Assembly: GCA_035533295.1 (NCBI GenBank)
Contig: DATLUA010000001.1
Location: forward strand, 1 to 57,999
Direction of reading: 5' to 3'
Length of the DNA: 57,999 nt
Source of the DNA: JAGWJU01 sp035533295
Lineage (GTDB): Bacteria > Elusimicrobiota > Elusimicrobia > UBA1565 > UBA9628
Numbering within the stretch: position 1 is the first letter of the stretch; each line of letters starts with the position of its first letter. This document shows positions 1 through 9,193 of this stretch, piece after piece. Both the position numbers and the translations under genes were made by a program. The notes beneath the pieces were generated by a model that saw only the letters and a program-made list of their open reading frames with translations, was not told the origin of the DNA and did no database searches.

Positions 1-932
<932 letters not shown>

Positions 933-981
933 TTTATTGATCTCTCCTTAACTGATGTTGAGTCTGATTTCCTGCCGGACC

Positions 982-1293
982 TTATTTAAGTATCCCGACG
1001 ATGTCGTCCTGATGCATGACCAGATACTCCTCGTCGTCGAGCTTGACCTCGGTGCCGGAGTATTTCCCGTAGAGAATCTTGTCGCCGGGCTTGACGTCCA
1101 TGGGAAGGACCTTCCCGTCGTCCGTCGTCTTGCCGCGGCCGCACGCGACTACCTCGCCTTCCTGCGGCTTCTCTTTCGCCGTGTCGGGGATGATGATGCC
1201 GCCGCGCTTGGTTTCCTTCTGCTCCAAGGGCCGAACGAGAACGCGATCGCCCAGGGGCTGAAGCTTGACCTTCGTTGCTGTCGCTTGAGTCAT
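982..1293 (-). CDS. groS: Co-chaperonin GroES
   Basis: The 103-residue protein is the 10-kDa heptameric lid of the GroEL chamber. Recognisable stretches are KLQPLGDRVLVRPLEQKETK at the N-terminus, the mobile-loop region KRGGIIIPDTAKEKPQEGEV, and the GDKILYGKYSGTEVKLDDEE barrel strand. I chose the ATG at 1293 because a GGAGGTAGGAG ribosome site ends 4-5 bases upstream; an in-frame TTG 18 bases earlier would lie across that site. It forms the usual groS-groL operon and is preceded by a strong promoter with CIRCE-type sequences, implying heat-shock control by an HrcA repressor. Confidence 0.98.
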   Translation of the reverse strand: MTQATATKVKLQPLGDRVLVRPLEQKETKRGGIIIPDTAKEKPQEGEVVACGRGKTTDDGKVLPMDVKPGDKILYGKYSGTEVKLDDEEYLVMHQDDIVGILK

Positions 1294-1338
1294 ATTCGCT
1301 CCTACCTCCAATCACTATGGACTGTCTTGCGAGCCATT

Positions 1339-1414
1339 CTAGCACTCGCTTTGCTCTGCCGCTAATTATAGCACAGGCGCTTGAAAACTGTCAACAGGCT
1401 TTGGCGAGTGCTAA
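1339..1414 (-). promoter_or_regulatory. groE promoter with CIRCE-type HrcA operator half-sites
   Basis: Read on the minus strand, TTGACA (1394-1389) and TATAAT (1370-1365) are separated by 18 bases, a near-perfect sigma70-type promoter. A CIRCE element (consensus TTAGCACTC-N9-GAGTGCTAA) lies just downstream at 1365-1339. Its second half, GAGTGCTAG, is strong; its first half, TTAGCGGCA, keeps only the first five bases. A second exact half-site, TTAGCACTC, lies upstream of the -35 box at 1414-1406, with a poor partner overlapping the -35. The two good half-sites therefore bracket the promoter. HrcA control is established for CIRCE; the split arrangement is what I see here. Confidence 0.88.
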
Positions 1415-1441
1415 TTATCCGACGGGCGCCGGAGCCGGCGG

Positions 1442-2308
1442 CTAGGGCTTAGGGATGATTTTCTTGAAGAAGCTTTGCCGCTCGGGAGGCTCGACGGAAC
1501 GGATGCTTTCCATGATCGGAGGCTTAGGGACGCTCTTGACCGGCGCGACGACATCTTCCCTGCCCTTGCCGCCGCCGCGGATGAGCAGCCGCTCCAGCTC
1601 CCCTTCCAAACGCCTGATGACGTCGACGGCCTTGGCAAGGCTCGATTCCTTGTCCGACAAATCCTGGCTCAGCTTATCCACCAGCTTATTGCGGATGGCC
1701 AGGTGCTTGAGGGTGTCGTCAAGCCTGCGCTTGGCCGCGTCCGCGTCCGAGGATGCGCGCGCCGCGGAGAGCCGCAAGTCCTCGATGCTCTTTTGCCGCG
1801 CTTCGATTTCGGCCTCGAGGCGCCGCCGCTCTTCCTGGCCCTGCCCCATGGAATCCTGCAGGGCTTGCAGCCGCGCCGATTCCTTTTTTAAATTCTCCCT
1901 CGCGCTTTCCTTTTCAGTTTCGGAATGGCGCAGCTCTTCCTTCGCGTCGATCATCTGTTTTTGCAGCGCCGCGACGAGGCTCTTGGTTTCCCGGAAGCTC
2001 TCCAACTCGCCGACCAAATCGGAGACGTGTCGGAAAAGCCTGGCGCCCGCGGAATCAAGAAAATCGTCGGCGTTGGCCGCTCGCAAGGCGTCCGCGCTCA
2101 TCGCGGCCAAGGGAGTCTTTTGTTCCCGGGGGCTCTGGGTCGCCTTGATGATGTCAACGAACTCCCCGGCGCGCCTCCAATTCTTGTCCTCGATGTCTCC
2201 TTCGGCCGGGCAGACCAACGTCGCCGCGGAAAACCCAGGCAACAGGACCAATTCCTCCGCCGGATAGCAGCCCGGAACTTCCCCGTTCAAGTAAACCCAG
2301 TATTTCAT
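1442..2308 (-). CDS. GYF-like (GYF_2/DUF4339-type) N-terminus plus coiled-coil protein, function unknown
   Basis: The 288-residue protein begins MKYWVYLNGEVPGCYPAEEL, which resembles the short GYF_2 fold seen in many bacterial envelope and scaffold proteins (WYvl..gepvGPy..eEL). Residues from about 85 to 250 are heptad-rich and charged (SETEKESARENLKKESARLQ), a long predicted coiled coil. The C-terminus is basic and proline-rich and ends IIPKP. No signal peptide is visible. The ATG at 2308 was chosen over an in-frame start 27 bases upstream because AGGGGATAAGAGAC precedes it. It is the last gene of the leftward train and probably a scaffold; that role is inference. Confidence 0.75.
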   Translation of the reverse strand: MKYWVYLNGEVPGCYPAEELVLLPGFSAATLVCPAEGDIEDKNWRRAGEFVDIIKATQSPREQKTPLAAMSADALRAANADDFLDSAGARLFRHVSDLVGELESFRETKSLVAALQKQMIDAKEELRHSETEKESARENLKKESARLQALQDSMGQGQEERRRLEAEIEARQKSIEDLRLSAARASSDADAAKRRLDDTLKHLAIRNKLVDKLSQDLSDKESSLAKAVDVIRRLEGELERLLIRGGGKGREDVVAPVKSVPKPPIMESIRSVEPPERQSFFKKIIPKP

Positions 2309-2388
2309 GTCTCTTATCCCCTCATGACGGCTCAAGATGATTTAGAATAGCCCGCGCCGCGCCGCTTTTCAAGAACAAAATTGTTTCA

Positions 2389-3603
2389 TTAGGGATCGAG
2401 CAGGGCGCGCCCGTTGGAAGAACCCGCGGCCAATTTTTTCAAATCGGCCAGAATTGACTGCCTGTCGCATCCGACCGCGAGGCATTGCTCCGCTCGCGCG
2501 TGAAAATCCATAAAATCCGGCGCCGTCAAAACGCCGTGGAAATCCCCATCGGCCTGCGCCGTTTCGCCCAAAGCCCCCTCGCTATAACCGCGCAGCAGAC
2601 GCAAGGCCGTAATCCAGTTCTTTTGCGAATGATTCCCGTAAAATTTCTCGATGCTTCCGTTGATCCAGTCCATGAAAGAGGACATCTGCCTTTTATTAAG
2701 GCATGAGCTGCCCGAGAACGAACAAGCCAGACTCAGAATCTTCGGCTTGAACACTGCGGGGTCCTTCTCCAACTTGCGGAAAAGATCCGCGCCCAAATCA
2801 AAAGACTCATCCTTGAATCCTGAATCATAGTCAAGCATGGCCTGGACGAACTCGAAATAAGGACTCTGCGGAAAATTCCGGCGCAGTTCCTGCGCCAAGG
2901 GCAGGGCGTCGCGGTAATCTTTTTTATCCTGGATATAGAGGGTCAAAAGAAACACCGCGGCTTGGCGCCGGCTGTAGCGGCCTTTCTCCTTGGCCAAGCC
3001 GATCCGCCTTATCCCTCTTCTTTCGTCGCCAAAAATTTTAAACAGGAAGCCCATCTTGATCTTCCGCCCGAATCGCGCGGCCTCGTAATCATAAATCCCC
3101 AAGCCCAAATCCGCGTCATAGTAAGCCGGATCGGAGGCCAGGCACGCGCGCAGAAACCGAAGACTCTTGTGGCCGTCAAAGTAGGCGTCAATCCAATGTC
3201 CCATCAGCAGGCGCCACTGGCCGCGAAGACCCACGGCCATGCCTTGCGCGAAATCCCCGTCCGCCCTGGTATTCGGATCGGAGGAAGCCAGCATCGGCCG
3301 TGATTTGCGCATCGCCTCGGTCACATCCGCGATAAAAAGGTCCTGGAGATCCGGCTGCTTCAAGAATAAGCTGTTTTCATTGGAGAATTGCCACCAAATC
3401 GCGCCAGCTTCGAAAAGGTAGCCGAACGGGCTCTCTGGATTCTCAGCGATGATTTTTCGGAGGGATTTCCGGCTATCCGCATAATCGAGGCTATATAAGG
3501 AAGCGGTCGCTTCCTGTAGACACTGCTGAGAAACTGTGTTAATTTGCGCTTTGGCTCCAACGGAAAAAAGCGATAAAATACCGAATAAAAATGCCGCCCT
3601 CAT
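2389..3603 (-). CDS. Secreted TPR-type protein, function unknown
   Basis: This 404-residue protein has a short signal peptide (MRAAFLFGILSLFSVGAKAQ, cleavage after AKA). The mature part is helical with degenerate tetratricopeptide spacing, for example ATASLYSLDYADSRKSLRKI near residue 35 and LPLAQELRRNFPQSPYFEFV near residue 235. Four cysteines in the second half (LACSFSGSSCL, EQCLAVGCDR) could form disulfides, in keeping with export. The start ATG overlaps the stop of the preceding TPR gene by 4 bases (ATGA), so the two are translationally coupled. I do not recognise a specific family; a protein-binding role in the periplasm or at the surface is inferred from the fold only. Confidence 0.75.
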   Translation of the reverse strand: MRAAFLFGILSLFSVGAKAQINTVSQQCLQEATASLYSLDYADSRKSLRKIIAENPESPFGYLFEAGAIWWQFSNENSLFLKQPDLQDLFIADVTEAMRKSRPMLASSDPNTRADGDFAQGMAVGLRGQWRLLMGHWIDAYFDGHKSLRFLRACLASDPAYYDADLGLGIYDYEAARFGRKIKMGFLFKIFGDERRGIRRIGLAKEKGRYSRRQAAVFLLTLYIQDKKDYRDALPLAQELRRNFPQSPYFEFVQAMLDYDSGFKDESFDLGADLFRKLEKDPAVFKPKILSLACSFSGSSCLNKRQMSSFMDWINGSIEKFYGNHSQKNWITALRLLRGYSEGALGETAQADGDFHGVLTAPDFMDFHARAEQCLAVGCDRQSILADLKKLAAGSSNGRALLDP

Positions 3604-4661
3604 GGCGCGTATATCCTATTGCCCGGGGAATTCTTAAAACCCGAATAAATCACTTTATTTTTCTTTGCGCGATGGGTTTTAGGCTTCTTTTTCGCGGCTA
3701 TAGGGCCCAGTTCGCACTGGACGCGATATGCGCGTCCAGTGCCGTCCGGGAGGAAGCAATTCCTTTCCGGACGGCAAGCAGGCTCGTAGCCCAAATAGCA
3801 GGACTTCGCGTAATCCTTCCGAGCAGAATCAGGGCGTTCCAAACGCGCATAATCCAGGCCACGCCAGAAATAGGCCTGCGCCAAATCCCGCTGCGTCTCG
3901 TTTTTTATAAACAGCGGGGCTTTCCCCCGGATGAGGTTTCCCAGCGCGACGTCGCCGGATTCCACGGCTCGATCGTCGTAGTCCAGCGCCTTTTGAAAAT
4001 GTTTCCCGTGGTACTCGCAAAAACCCAGGCCGGCTTGGGCCTGAACCAAGGTCGAATCGGAAAGAGCGACGGCTTTTTGATAAAGCGGCACGGCCTCGTC
4101 GCAGCGCCCCCTATTCCGCCACAGCGAGGCCAACGCTAAAAGCGGCCGAAAATCGGAAGGGTTGAGCGTCGCCGCCTTGCGCAGGCTCTTGGAAGCCTCC
4201 AAGGGCCGCTCCATTTGAAGTTGGGCTTGCCCCAAATAAAGGTAGGCGTCTCCGTCTTCCGGATGGAACAAAGCGGTTCGCTCCAAATCAAGAGCGGCCT
4301 TCCGGTAAAGCCCGAGAGCCAGTTGAGCCTTGCCGCGCACCAGAAGCGCCCGCCAATTTCCCGGGTCGAGTTCCATGCTGCGCGAGGCGTCGGACGCGGA
4401 GTCGGCGAGATCTCCCAAGGAGTAATCGGCCTGAGCCCGCCCGAAATAGCAGGCGGCCAGCAAGGTATCCCCTTCGGCCGGCGTCCATGCTTGAACGGCG
4501 CGGCCGAAATCCGCCGCGGCGTCGGCCGGAGCGGAATCGTTTTGCGCCCGCGTCAGGAGATCAAAGAACGCGTCCTGCGCCGCGCGCCCGCGCGCGGGCA
4601 GCGCCAGGCAGGCCAGCGCGGCCAGGATTACTCCGGCTCTGGATTTCTGTGCGTTCTCCAA
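3600..4661 (-). CDS. Secreted TPR-repeat protein
   Basis: Clear TPR units follow one another across residues 40-260 of this 353-residue protein, for example AQADYSLGDLADSASDASRS, GKAQLALGLYRKAALDLERT and GQAQLQMERPLEASKSLRKA. The tail is lysine-rich (AAKKKPKTHRAKKNK). I chose the TTG at 4661, which gives a signal peptide (LENAQKSRAGVILAALACLA, cut after GRA) and a GGGAGG site about 12 bases upstream. Longer readings would begin with out-of-frame-looking, glycine/arginine-rich sequence inside the upstream gene. Even so it overlaps the LOG-family gene by 34 bases, and it overlaps the next TPR gene by 4. It is part of the same leftward operon. Confidence 0.75.
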   Translation of the reverse strand: MENAQKSRAGVILAALACLALPARGRAAQDAFFDLLTRAQNDSAPADAAADFGRAVQAWTPAEGDTLLAACYFGRAQADYSLGDLADSASDASRSMELDPGNWRALLVRGKAQLALGLYRKAALDLERTALFHPEDGDAYLYLGQAQLQMERPLEASKSLRKAATLNPSDFRPLLALASLWRNRGRCDEAVPLYQKAVALSDSTLVQAQAGLGFCEYHGKHFQKALDYDDRAVESGDVALGNLIRGKAPLFIKNETQRDLAQAYFWRGLDYARLERPDSARKDYAKSCYLGYEPACRPERNCFLPDGTGRAYRVQCELGPIAAKKKPKTHRAKKNKVIYSGFKNSPGNRIYAP

Positions 4662-5512
4662 AATTCCCGGATGACCTCCCACCCCTCCTCGGCCTTCTCG
4701 ACCACCGTGAGCAGCCGGGCGTCCTCGGGCGAGATCATCCCCTCCTCGACCAGCACGTTGAAATTGATGAGCCTCTTCCAATAATCGCGGCCGAAGAGGA
4801 CGATGGGGATTTTTGATTTCTTTCCGGTCTGCACCAAGGTCAGCGCCTCGAAAAGTTCGTCGAGCGTCCCGTAGCCCCCGGGAAAAGCCACCAGCGCCTT
4901 GGATCGCATCATGAAGTGCATCTTTCGCAGGGCGAAATAGTGGAACTGGAAGCTCAAGCCCGGCGTAATGTAGGGGTTGGGATCTTGCTCGTGCGGCAGG
5001 GTGATGTTGAAGCCGATGCTGGCGCTCCCGGCCTCGTAAGCGCCCCGGTTGGCCGCCTCCATGATGCCGGGCCCACCGCCGGTCGCGATGACGAACTTGA
5101 GCCGCTTGTTTGCGATTTTCGCGCGCGCCACGATTTGCCCGAAGCGCCTGGCCTCCTCGTAATACTCCGACTGCCGGAGCCGGAGCCGGGCCATCTCCAA
5201 GTTTCGGGCGGCCTTTGGATTAGAGGGGTTCTCCGCTAAAAATGCCTTGGCCTCCTGATGATGCAGCCTGGCTTGCGCCGGCGAAAGAAGCCTCGCGGAG
5301 CCGAAAACCACGATGGTGGATAAGATGCCGTGCTTGCGCAGGAAGGTTTCGGGCTTAAGAAGTTCGAGCTGAAGCCGGACCGGCCGCAAATCTTTTTTGG
5401 CCAGGAAGTACATGTCCTCGAAAGCCTGGATGTAGGCGCCGGAAGCCTTGATTCGTCGGATGAGCCCGGCTCTCTCCTCATCGCTCAGCTCGGATCTTCG
5501 ATTTTCAGGCAT
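4628..5512 (-). CDS. LOG-family (TIGR00730) nucleotide-monophosphate phosphoribohydrolase
   Basis: The Rossmann-fold LOG family hydrolyses nucleotide 5'-monophosphates or cytokinin ribotides to base and ribose phosphate; many members were once called lysine decarboxylases. The 294-residue protein has both signature parts: ATGGGPGIMEAANRGAYEAG near residue 138 and FPGGYGTLDELFE near residue 211 (family PGGxGTxxE), where the arginine of the ALRKMHFM segment and the glutamate are catalytic in studied members. It carries about 70 extra N-terminal residues, as in the long bacterial subgroup. It follows dctM by 12 bases. A base-salvage or housekeeping role is likely; the actual substrate cannot be read from sequence. 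Confidence 0.9.
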   Translation of the reverse strand: MPENRRSELSDEERAGLIRRIKASGAYIQAFEDMYFLAKKDLRPVRLQLELLKPETFLRKHGILSTIVVFGSARLLSPAQARLHHQEAKAFLAENPSNPKAARNLEMARLRLRQSEYYEEARRFGQIVARAKIANKRLKFVIATGGGPGIMEAANRGAYEAGSASIGFNITLPHEQDPNPYITPGLSFQFHYFALRKMHFMMRSKALVAFPGGYGTLDELFEALTLVQTGKKSKIPIVLFGRDYWKRLINFNVLVEEGMISPEDARLLTVVEKAEEGWEVIREFWRTHRNPEPE

Positions 5513-5524
5513 TGCGCGTGTCCT

Positions 5525-6796
5525 TTAGCGGATCCCCAGGGTCCTTGGCAGCCACAAACTCAGCGCTGGAACGTAGGTCACGACGGCTAGGCCCACAAGA
5601 AGGATGATCCAAAACGGAAATGTCGCCCGGTAGAGCTCGCCCATGGGCTTGTCGAAGCGCCGGCTGGAAAGGAAGAGATTTAAACCCATGGGCATGGTCA
5701 AATAGCCTATCTCCAAGTTAAGCAGAAACAGCGCGCCCAAGTGAAGCGGATCGATATGATAGCCCAGCGCCACCGGGAGGATGATGGGCACGACGATGAT
5801 TATCGCCGAAAAAATCTCGATCATATTGACGACCAGAAGGAAGATATTCAAGCAAATCAGGAACTGCCAAGCGCGGCTCAAATGGGTGCTGATGATCGCG
5901 AAAAGCTTCATCGGCGCCTGGGCGTCGACCAGGTAGCTGGTGAGGCCCAAGGCCGTCCCCAGCACGATGAGGATGGCGCCCACCAGCACCATGCTGCGGC
6001 GAGTCACTCCCGGAAGCTCGCGCAGCCCGATGTCCCGGTAAATAAAAACCTCGACCAGCAGGACATAGAACGCCATCACCGCCGAGGCCTCCGACGCGGT
6101 GAAAAATCCGCCGTAAATCCCGCCGATGATGAGAAAGGGCAGAGGAATTTCCCACCCGCTTTCCCGCAGCGACAAAGCGGCCTCGCCCCATGAAAACGGC
6201 ACCCGGGCGACCTTGTTTTTCACCGCCACGAAGACCGAATAGGCGCATAAAAGCAGCAGGATCAAAACGCCCGGCACCGCGGCCGCGGCGAAAAGCCGGT
6301 TGATCGAAATTTTTCCGACCAAGGCGTAAATGATGATGGGCAAGCTCGGCGGAAAGAGCAGGCCCAGGCTTCCCGTGGTCGTGACCAAGCCAAGGCAGAA
6401 TGATTCCGGATAGCCCTGGCGCTTGAGCATGGGGTAGATGATGCCGCCCAAGGCGATAATGGTCACGCCCGAGGCGCCGGTAAAGGCGGTGAAGAGCGCG
6501 CAGGCGCACAAGCCCGTGATGGCGACGCCTCCCGGCAGCCAGCCGAATAGGGCCCGCGCCAGCCTGACCATCCGCTGCGGCGCCTGGCTTTCCGCCAGCA
6601 GATAGCCCGCGAAGGTGAACAGCGGAACGGCGATGAGCGCCGGCATGTCGGCCAGGCGCGAGAACTCGATGATTACCGCGGAGGAATCGATTCCCGCGGC
6701 ATGAAACAAAACCAGGGCCGCTCCACCCAAAAGCGCGAAGACAGGGGTTCCGATGGCGGCCAAGAGCAGGCCCAACGCCGTCAACGCGAGGGCCAT
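5525..6796 (-). CDS. dctM: TRAP transporter large permease (DctM/SiaM type)
   Basis: The 423-residue protein is highly hydrophobic with about 11-12 membrane segments. It has the DctM signature regions TAFTGASGVTIIALGGIIYP near residue 108 and GSLGLLFPPSLPIIIYALVG near residue 142. DctM is the ion-driven channel subunit of tripartite ATP-independent periplasmic transporters, working with a small permease (DctQ) and a binding protein (DctP). Both lie immediately upstream, separated by 1 base and by an overlap, so the three form one translational unit with tatT. The substrate is unknown; known systems carry organic acids or, for TatT-linked ones, possibly hydrophobic ligands. Confidence 0.95.
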   Translation of the reverse strand: MALALTALGLLLAAIGTPVFALLGGAALVLFHAAGIDSSAVIIEFSRLADMPALIAVPLFTFAGYLLAESQAPQRMVRLARALFGWLPGGVAITGLCACALFTAFTGASGVTIIALGGIIYPMLKRQGYPESFCLGLVTTTGSLGLLFPPSLPIIIYALVGKISINRLFAAAAVPGVLILLLLCAYSVFVAVKNKVARVPFSWGEAALSLRESGWEIPLPFLIIGGIYGGFFTASEASAVMAFYVLLVEVFIYRDIGLRELPGVTRRSMVLVGAILIVLGTALGLTSYLVDAQAPMKLFAIISTHLSRAWQFLICLNIFLLVVNMIEIFSAIIIVVPIILPVALGYHIDPLHLGALFLLNLEIGYLTMPMGLNLFLSSRRFDKPMGELYRATFPFWIILLVGLAVVTYVPALSLWLPRTLGIR

Positions 6797-6797
6797 C

Positions 6798-7292
6798 CTA
6801 GCTCCGAAAGAGCGCCAAGCTCTCGCGCAGGCCGGCGAGCAGGGTGTGGAACAAAATCAGGCCGAAGCCCCCGGGAATGGCGCAGGCGAAAATCCAGGAC
6901 GGGACGTCCAGCTTTCCGACGGTCATCAGGATGTCGCCCGAAGATTTTTCGTATCCCAGATAATCCCAGGAGGCCTTGATCAAAAATGCCGCGACGACCG
7001 CGGTCGCCAAGCACGCCAGCAGCCGCAACGCGGCGCGAATTTTCCCGGGGCCGCTTGAGGCCGTCTCCCAGCCGAAATGCTTGCGCTCGAGCGCGGCCAA
7101 GGCCGCCCCCAAGAATCCCACCCAGAGCACCAGATGGCGCAGGAAGGGATCCGCCCACAGGAATCCTCCGTGAAAAAACAGGCGCAGAACGACCTGCATA
7201 AAGGACAGTAGAACCATGCCCAGGATGATGGCGACTAAGAGCCCGGTTTCGAGGCCCGCCGCGGCGGTTTCGACGCGGTTAACGATGTCCAC
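6798..7292 (-). CDS. dctQ: TRAP transporter small permease (DctQ type)
   Basis: The 164-residue protein has the four membrane segments expected of DctQ: about residues 17-38, 52-70, 88-107 and 130-155. It contains the family-typical VVLRLFFHGGFLWADPFLRH turn, equivalent to the usual RyvfnspltWseElar pattern, followed by a conserved-looking FLGAALAALERKHFG stretch. It overlaps the end of dctP by 14 bases and is followed by dctM after 1 base. It is the scaffold that joins DctM and helps receive the loaded binding protein at the inner membrane. Confidence 0.9.
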   Translation of the reverse strand: MDIVNRVETAAAGLETGLLVAIILGMVLLSFMQVVLRLFFHGGFLWADPFLRHLVLWVGFLGAALAALERKHFGWETASSGPGKIRAALRLLACLATAVVAAFLIKASWDYLGYEKSSGDILMTVGKLDVPSWIFACAIPGGFGLILFHTLLAGLRESLALFRS

Positions 7293-8313
7293 GGGGAGCG
7301 CGCTTTTCCCGGAGCTTGGCCAAGCTCGACTCCACGCGCTCGAGCAGACTCGCGGAATAGAGCCGGCCCACGAGCGAAAGCCGCGCCTGGTGCCCCAGCT
7401 TGTCGTAGAACTTCACGTTGGCGGCCGTGGGCTTGGGAGAAAGCTTCAAGCCCTGCGCCTCCATGGACTTGAGCGCCTGCTCGTTCTCCCGGCGGGTCAT
7501 GGCGTTTAGACGCGCAAAATATTTGCGTCCTAACGCGAGCAGTATTTTTTGCTGGCCCGGCGGCAGAGAGTCGAAGGTCCGCTTTGAAACGACCACCGCG
7601 CCCGAGGAGTAGGCCAGGGGAACGGAGTAGATGTGCTTGGTCCGCGTGAACCACTGCAGCGCCACCACGCCCAAGGGCGGGCCGTAGACCGCGTCGATGA
7701 GGCCGGTTTCCAGGGACGACATGACGTCAATGATGGACAGGGGGATGGGATCGACCCCCAAAACCTTGTACGCTGCGTCCGCGATGGGATCTCCCTCCCA
7801 CACCCACATCTTCTCCTTCTTGATGTCCGCGGACCCGTTGATGGGATCGCGGCTGAAGATGTAGACAAAGCCCAAATCGGTCCATCCCAGCAGGACGTAG
7901 CCGCCCCTTTTGAAATCACGGGAGAACTCCGGATCGAACTTCTTGTGGACGGCTTGAAGCTCCTCGGAGTCATGAAACAACCACGGCGAATCAAGGATGC
8001 GGACCGCGGGCGCGATCATTCCCAGGCCGACGCCGGTCAGGCCCGCCGCTTGAAGCTCGCCGATTTGCATCTTCTTGACCACGTCCCTGTCGTCGCCCTG
8101 GACCCCGCCCGGATACATCTTGAACTCCAGCTGTCCGCCGGTTTTTTGTTTGAGCTCCGTATTGAACTCGTGCATGACGTTCATCCAGGCGGAGCCTTCC
8201 GGCGCCAAAGTCGCGAAGCGTATGGCCGTCATCGCCCGGCCGGGCGCGGCCGCCAAAAACAAAAGCGCCAGGGCGGCGGCAAGCCGCGAAGAAATGGATT
8301 TAGAAATAATCAT
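7279..8313 (-). CDS. dctP: TRAP transporter periplasmic substrate-binding protein (DctP/TatP type)
   Basis: This 344-residue protein has a signal peptide ending near PGRAMTA, then the DctP fold: IRFATLAPEGSAWMNVMHEF at the start of the mature part and GGQLEFKMYPGGVQGDDRDV around residue 65. The family's ligand-site region WTDLGFVYIFSRDPINGSAD lies near residue 145. It captures the transported compound in the periplasm and hands it to DctQM. It overlaps tatT by 14 bases upstream and dctQ downstream. Because it is coupled to a TatT lipoprotein it probably belongs to the TPAT class, where the binding protein docks on the TPR trimer; that class is known from Treponema pallidum Tp0956/Tp0957. Confidence 0.93.
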   Translation of the reverse strand: MIISKSISSRLAAALALLFLAAAPGRAMTAIRFATLAPEGSAWMNVMHEFNTELKQKTGGQLEFKMYPGGVQGDDRDVVKKMQIGELQAAGLTGVGLGMIAPAVRILDSPWLFHDSEELQAVHKKFDPEFSRDFKRGGYVLLGWTDLGFVYIFSRDPINGSADIKKEKMWVWEGDPIADAAYKVLGVDPIPLSIIDVMSSLETGLIDAVYGPPLGVVALQWFTRTKHIYSVPLAYSSGAVVVSKRTFDSLPPGQQKILLALGRKYFARLNAMTRRENEQALKSMEAQGLKLSPKPTAANVKFYDKLGHQARLSLVGRLYSASLLERVESSLAKLREKRAPRGHR

Positions 8314-9157
8314 CGACCCTCCCCAAAAGATCCGCGGCCTCCTTTTTGGCCGCCTGGTCCGTCAGCATGGCGCCGGGGAGCCGTCCCGGCGGATATTCCT
8401 GCGCGCGGCGAAGCAGATTCTCGAAAAGGGATTTATCCTGAAGAGCCACGGCCAGGTAGCGCGCCTCCAAGACGTAATCCATCAGGTATTCCCCATGAGT
8501 CATTTCAATCGCCCTGTCGAAATACCGGCGGGCTTTGTCCGTGCTTCCCCCCAAGATCGCGGGCCGGGACGCGTAGTAGACGCCGAAAAATATTTCCGGC
8601 CCGGCGAAATGGAATTCCGGCGAAAGCTCCTCGACCCGCCGCATCATGGCGACCGCGTCGGGCAGTTGGGCCAGGGCCTGCGGCGAGTCCTTGGAGAGGT
8701 TGATCCAGCCCGCCCAGCCAAAGGCCGCCCAGAACAGATCGGGGACGTCTTTTTTCCCGGCCGCGCGCAGGACCTTCGCCAAATCGATTTCGTTGCGGTC
8801 CGCCAAGTTTTGGAATTTTGGATTGCGGGCCAGCGCCCTAAGGGCGAAATCCCGGCCGCGCAGATAGAGGCCCTTGGCCCGCTCCGGCTGGGGCTGCTCC
8901 ACGAACAGGAACGCGTAGCCGTTGAACTCCTCGGCCGCCAGGGTCAATAGGGCCGCGTTGTCCGGATCATTTTGCAGCAGAACCCGCGTCAATTCGAGAT
9001 GCGAGGGGAGAGCGTCCTGGGCCAATTGCAGATCCGGCTCGTCGTAGACCGCCTGGGCGCCGTTTTGAAGCAGCTCGGTGGTCGAGCGCAGGGCGACGCG
9101 GTTGAGGCCGCAGCCCGCGAGCAGCAAAAGGCACGCCGGAATGATTCCTTTTTTCAC
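8300..9157 (-). CDS. tatT: TatT-family TPR lipoprotein of a TPAT-type TRAP transporter
   Basis: The 285-residue protein begins with a lipoprotein signal whose lipobox is LLAGC (cysteine at residue 16), so it should be anchored to a membrane on the periplasmic side. The rest matches the TatT family: LLTLAAEEFNGYAFLFVEQP near residue 90, FWAAFGWAGWINLSKDSPQA near 140 and EFHFAGPEIFFGVYYASRPA near 180. TatT of Treponema is a trimeric, TPR-like partner that binds the DctP-type protein and has hydrophobic pores. The gene directly precedes and overlaps dctP, as in known TPAT loci. Its exact contribution to transport is still inferred from that model. Confidence 0.9.
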   Translation of the reverse strand: MKKGIIPACLLLLAGCGLNRVALRSTTELLQNGAQAVYDEPDLQLAQDALPSHLELTRVLLQNDPDNAALLTLAAEEFNGYAFLFVEQPQPERAKGLYLRGRDFALRALARNPKFQNLADRNEIDLAKVLRAAGKKDVPDLFWAAFGWAGWINLSKDSPQALAQLPDAVAMMRRVEELSPEFHFAGPEIFFGVYYASRPAILGGSTDKARRYFDRAIEMTHGEYLMDYVLEARYLAVALQDKSLFENLLRRAQEYPPGRLPGAMLTDQAAKKEAADLLGRVDDYF

Positions 9158-9193
9158 TCAAGCCTATTCTAGAAAATCTGCGGCGCGATGTCG

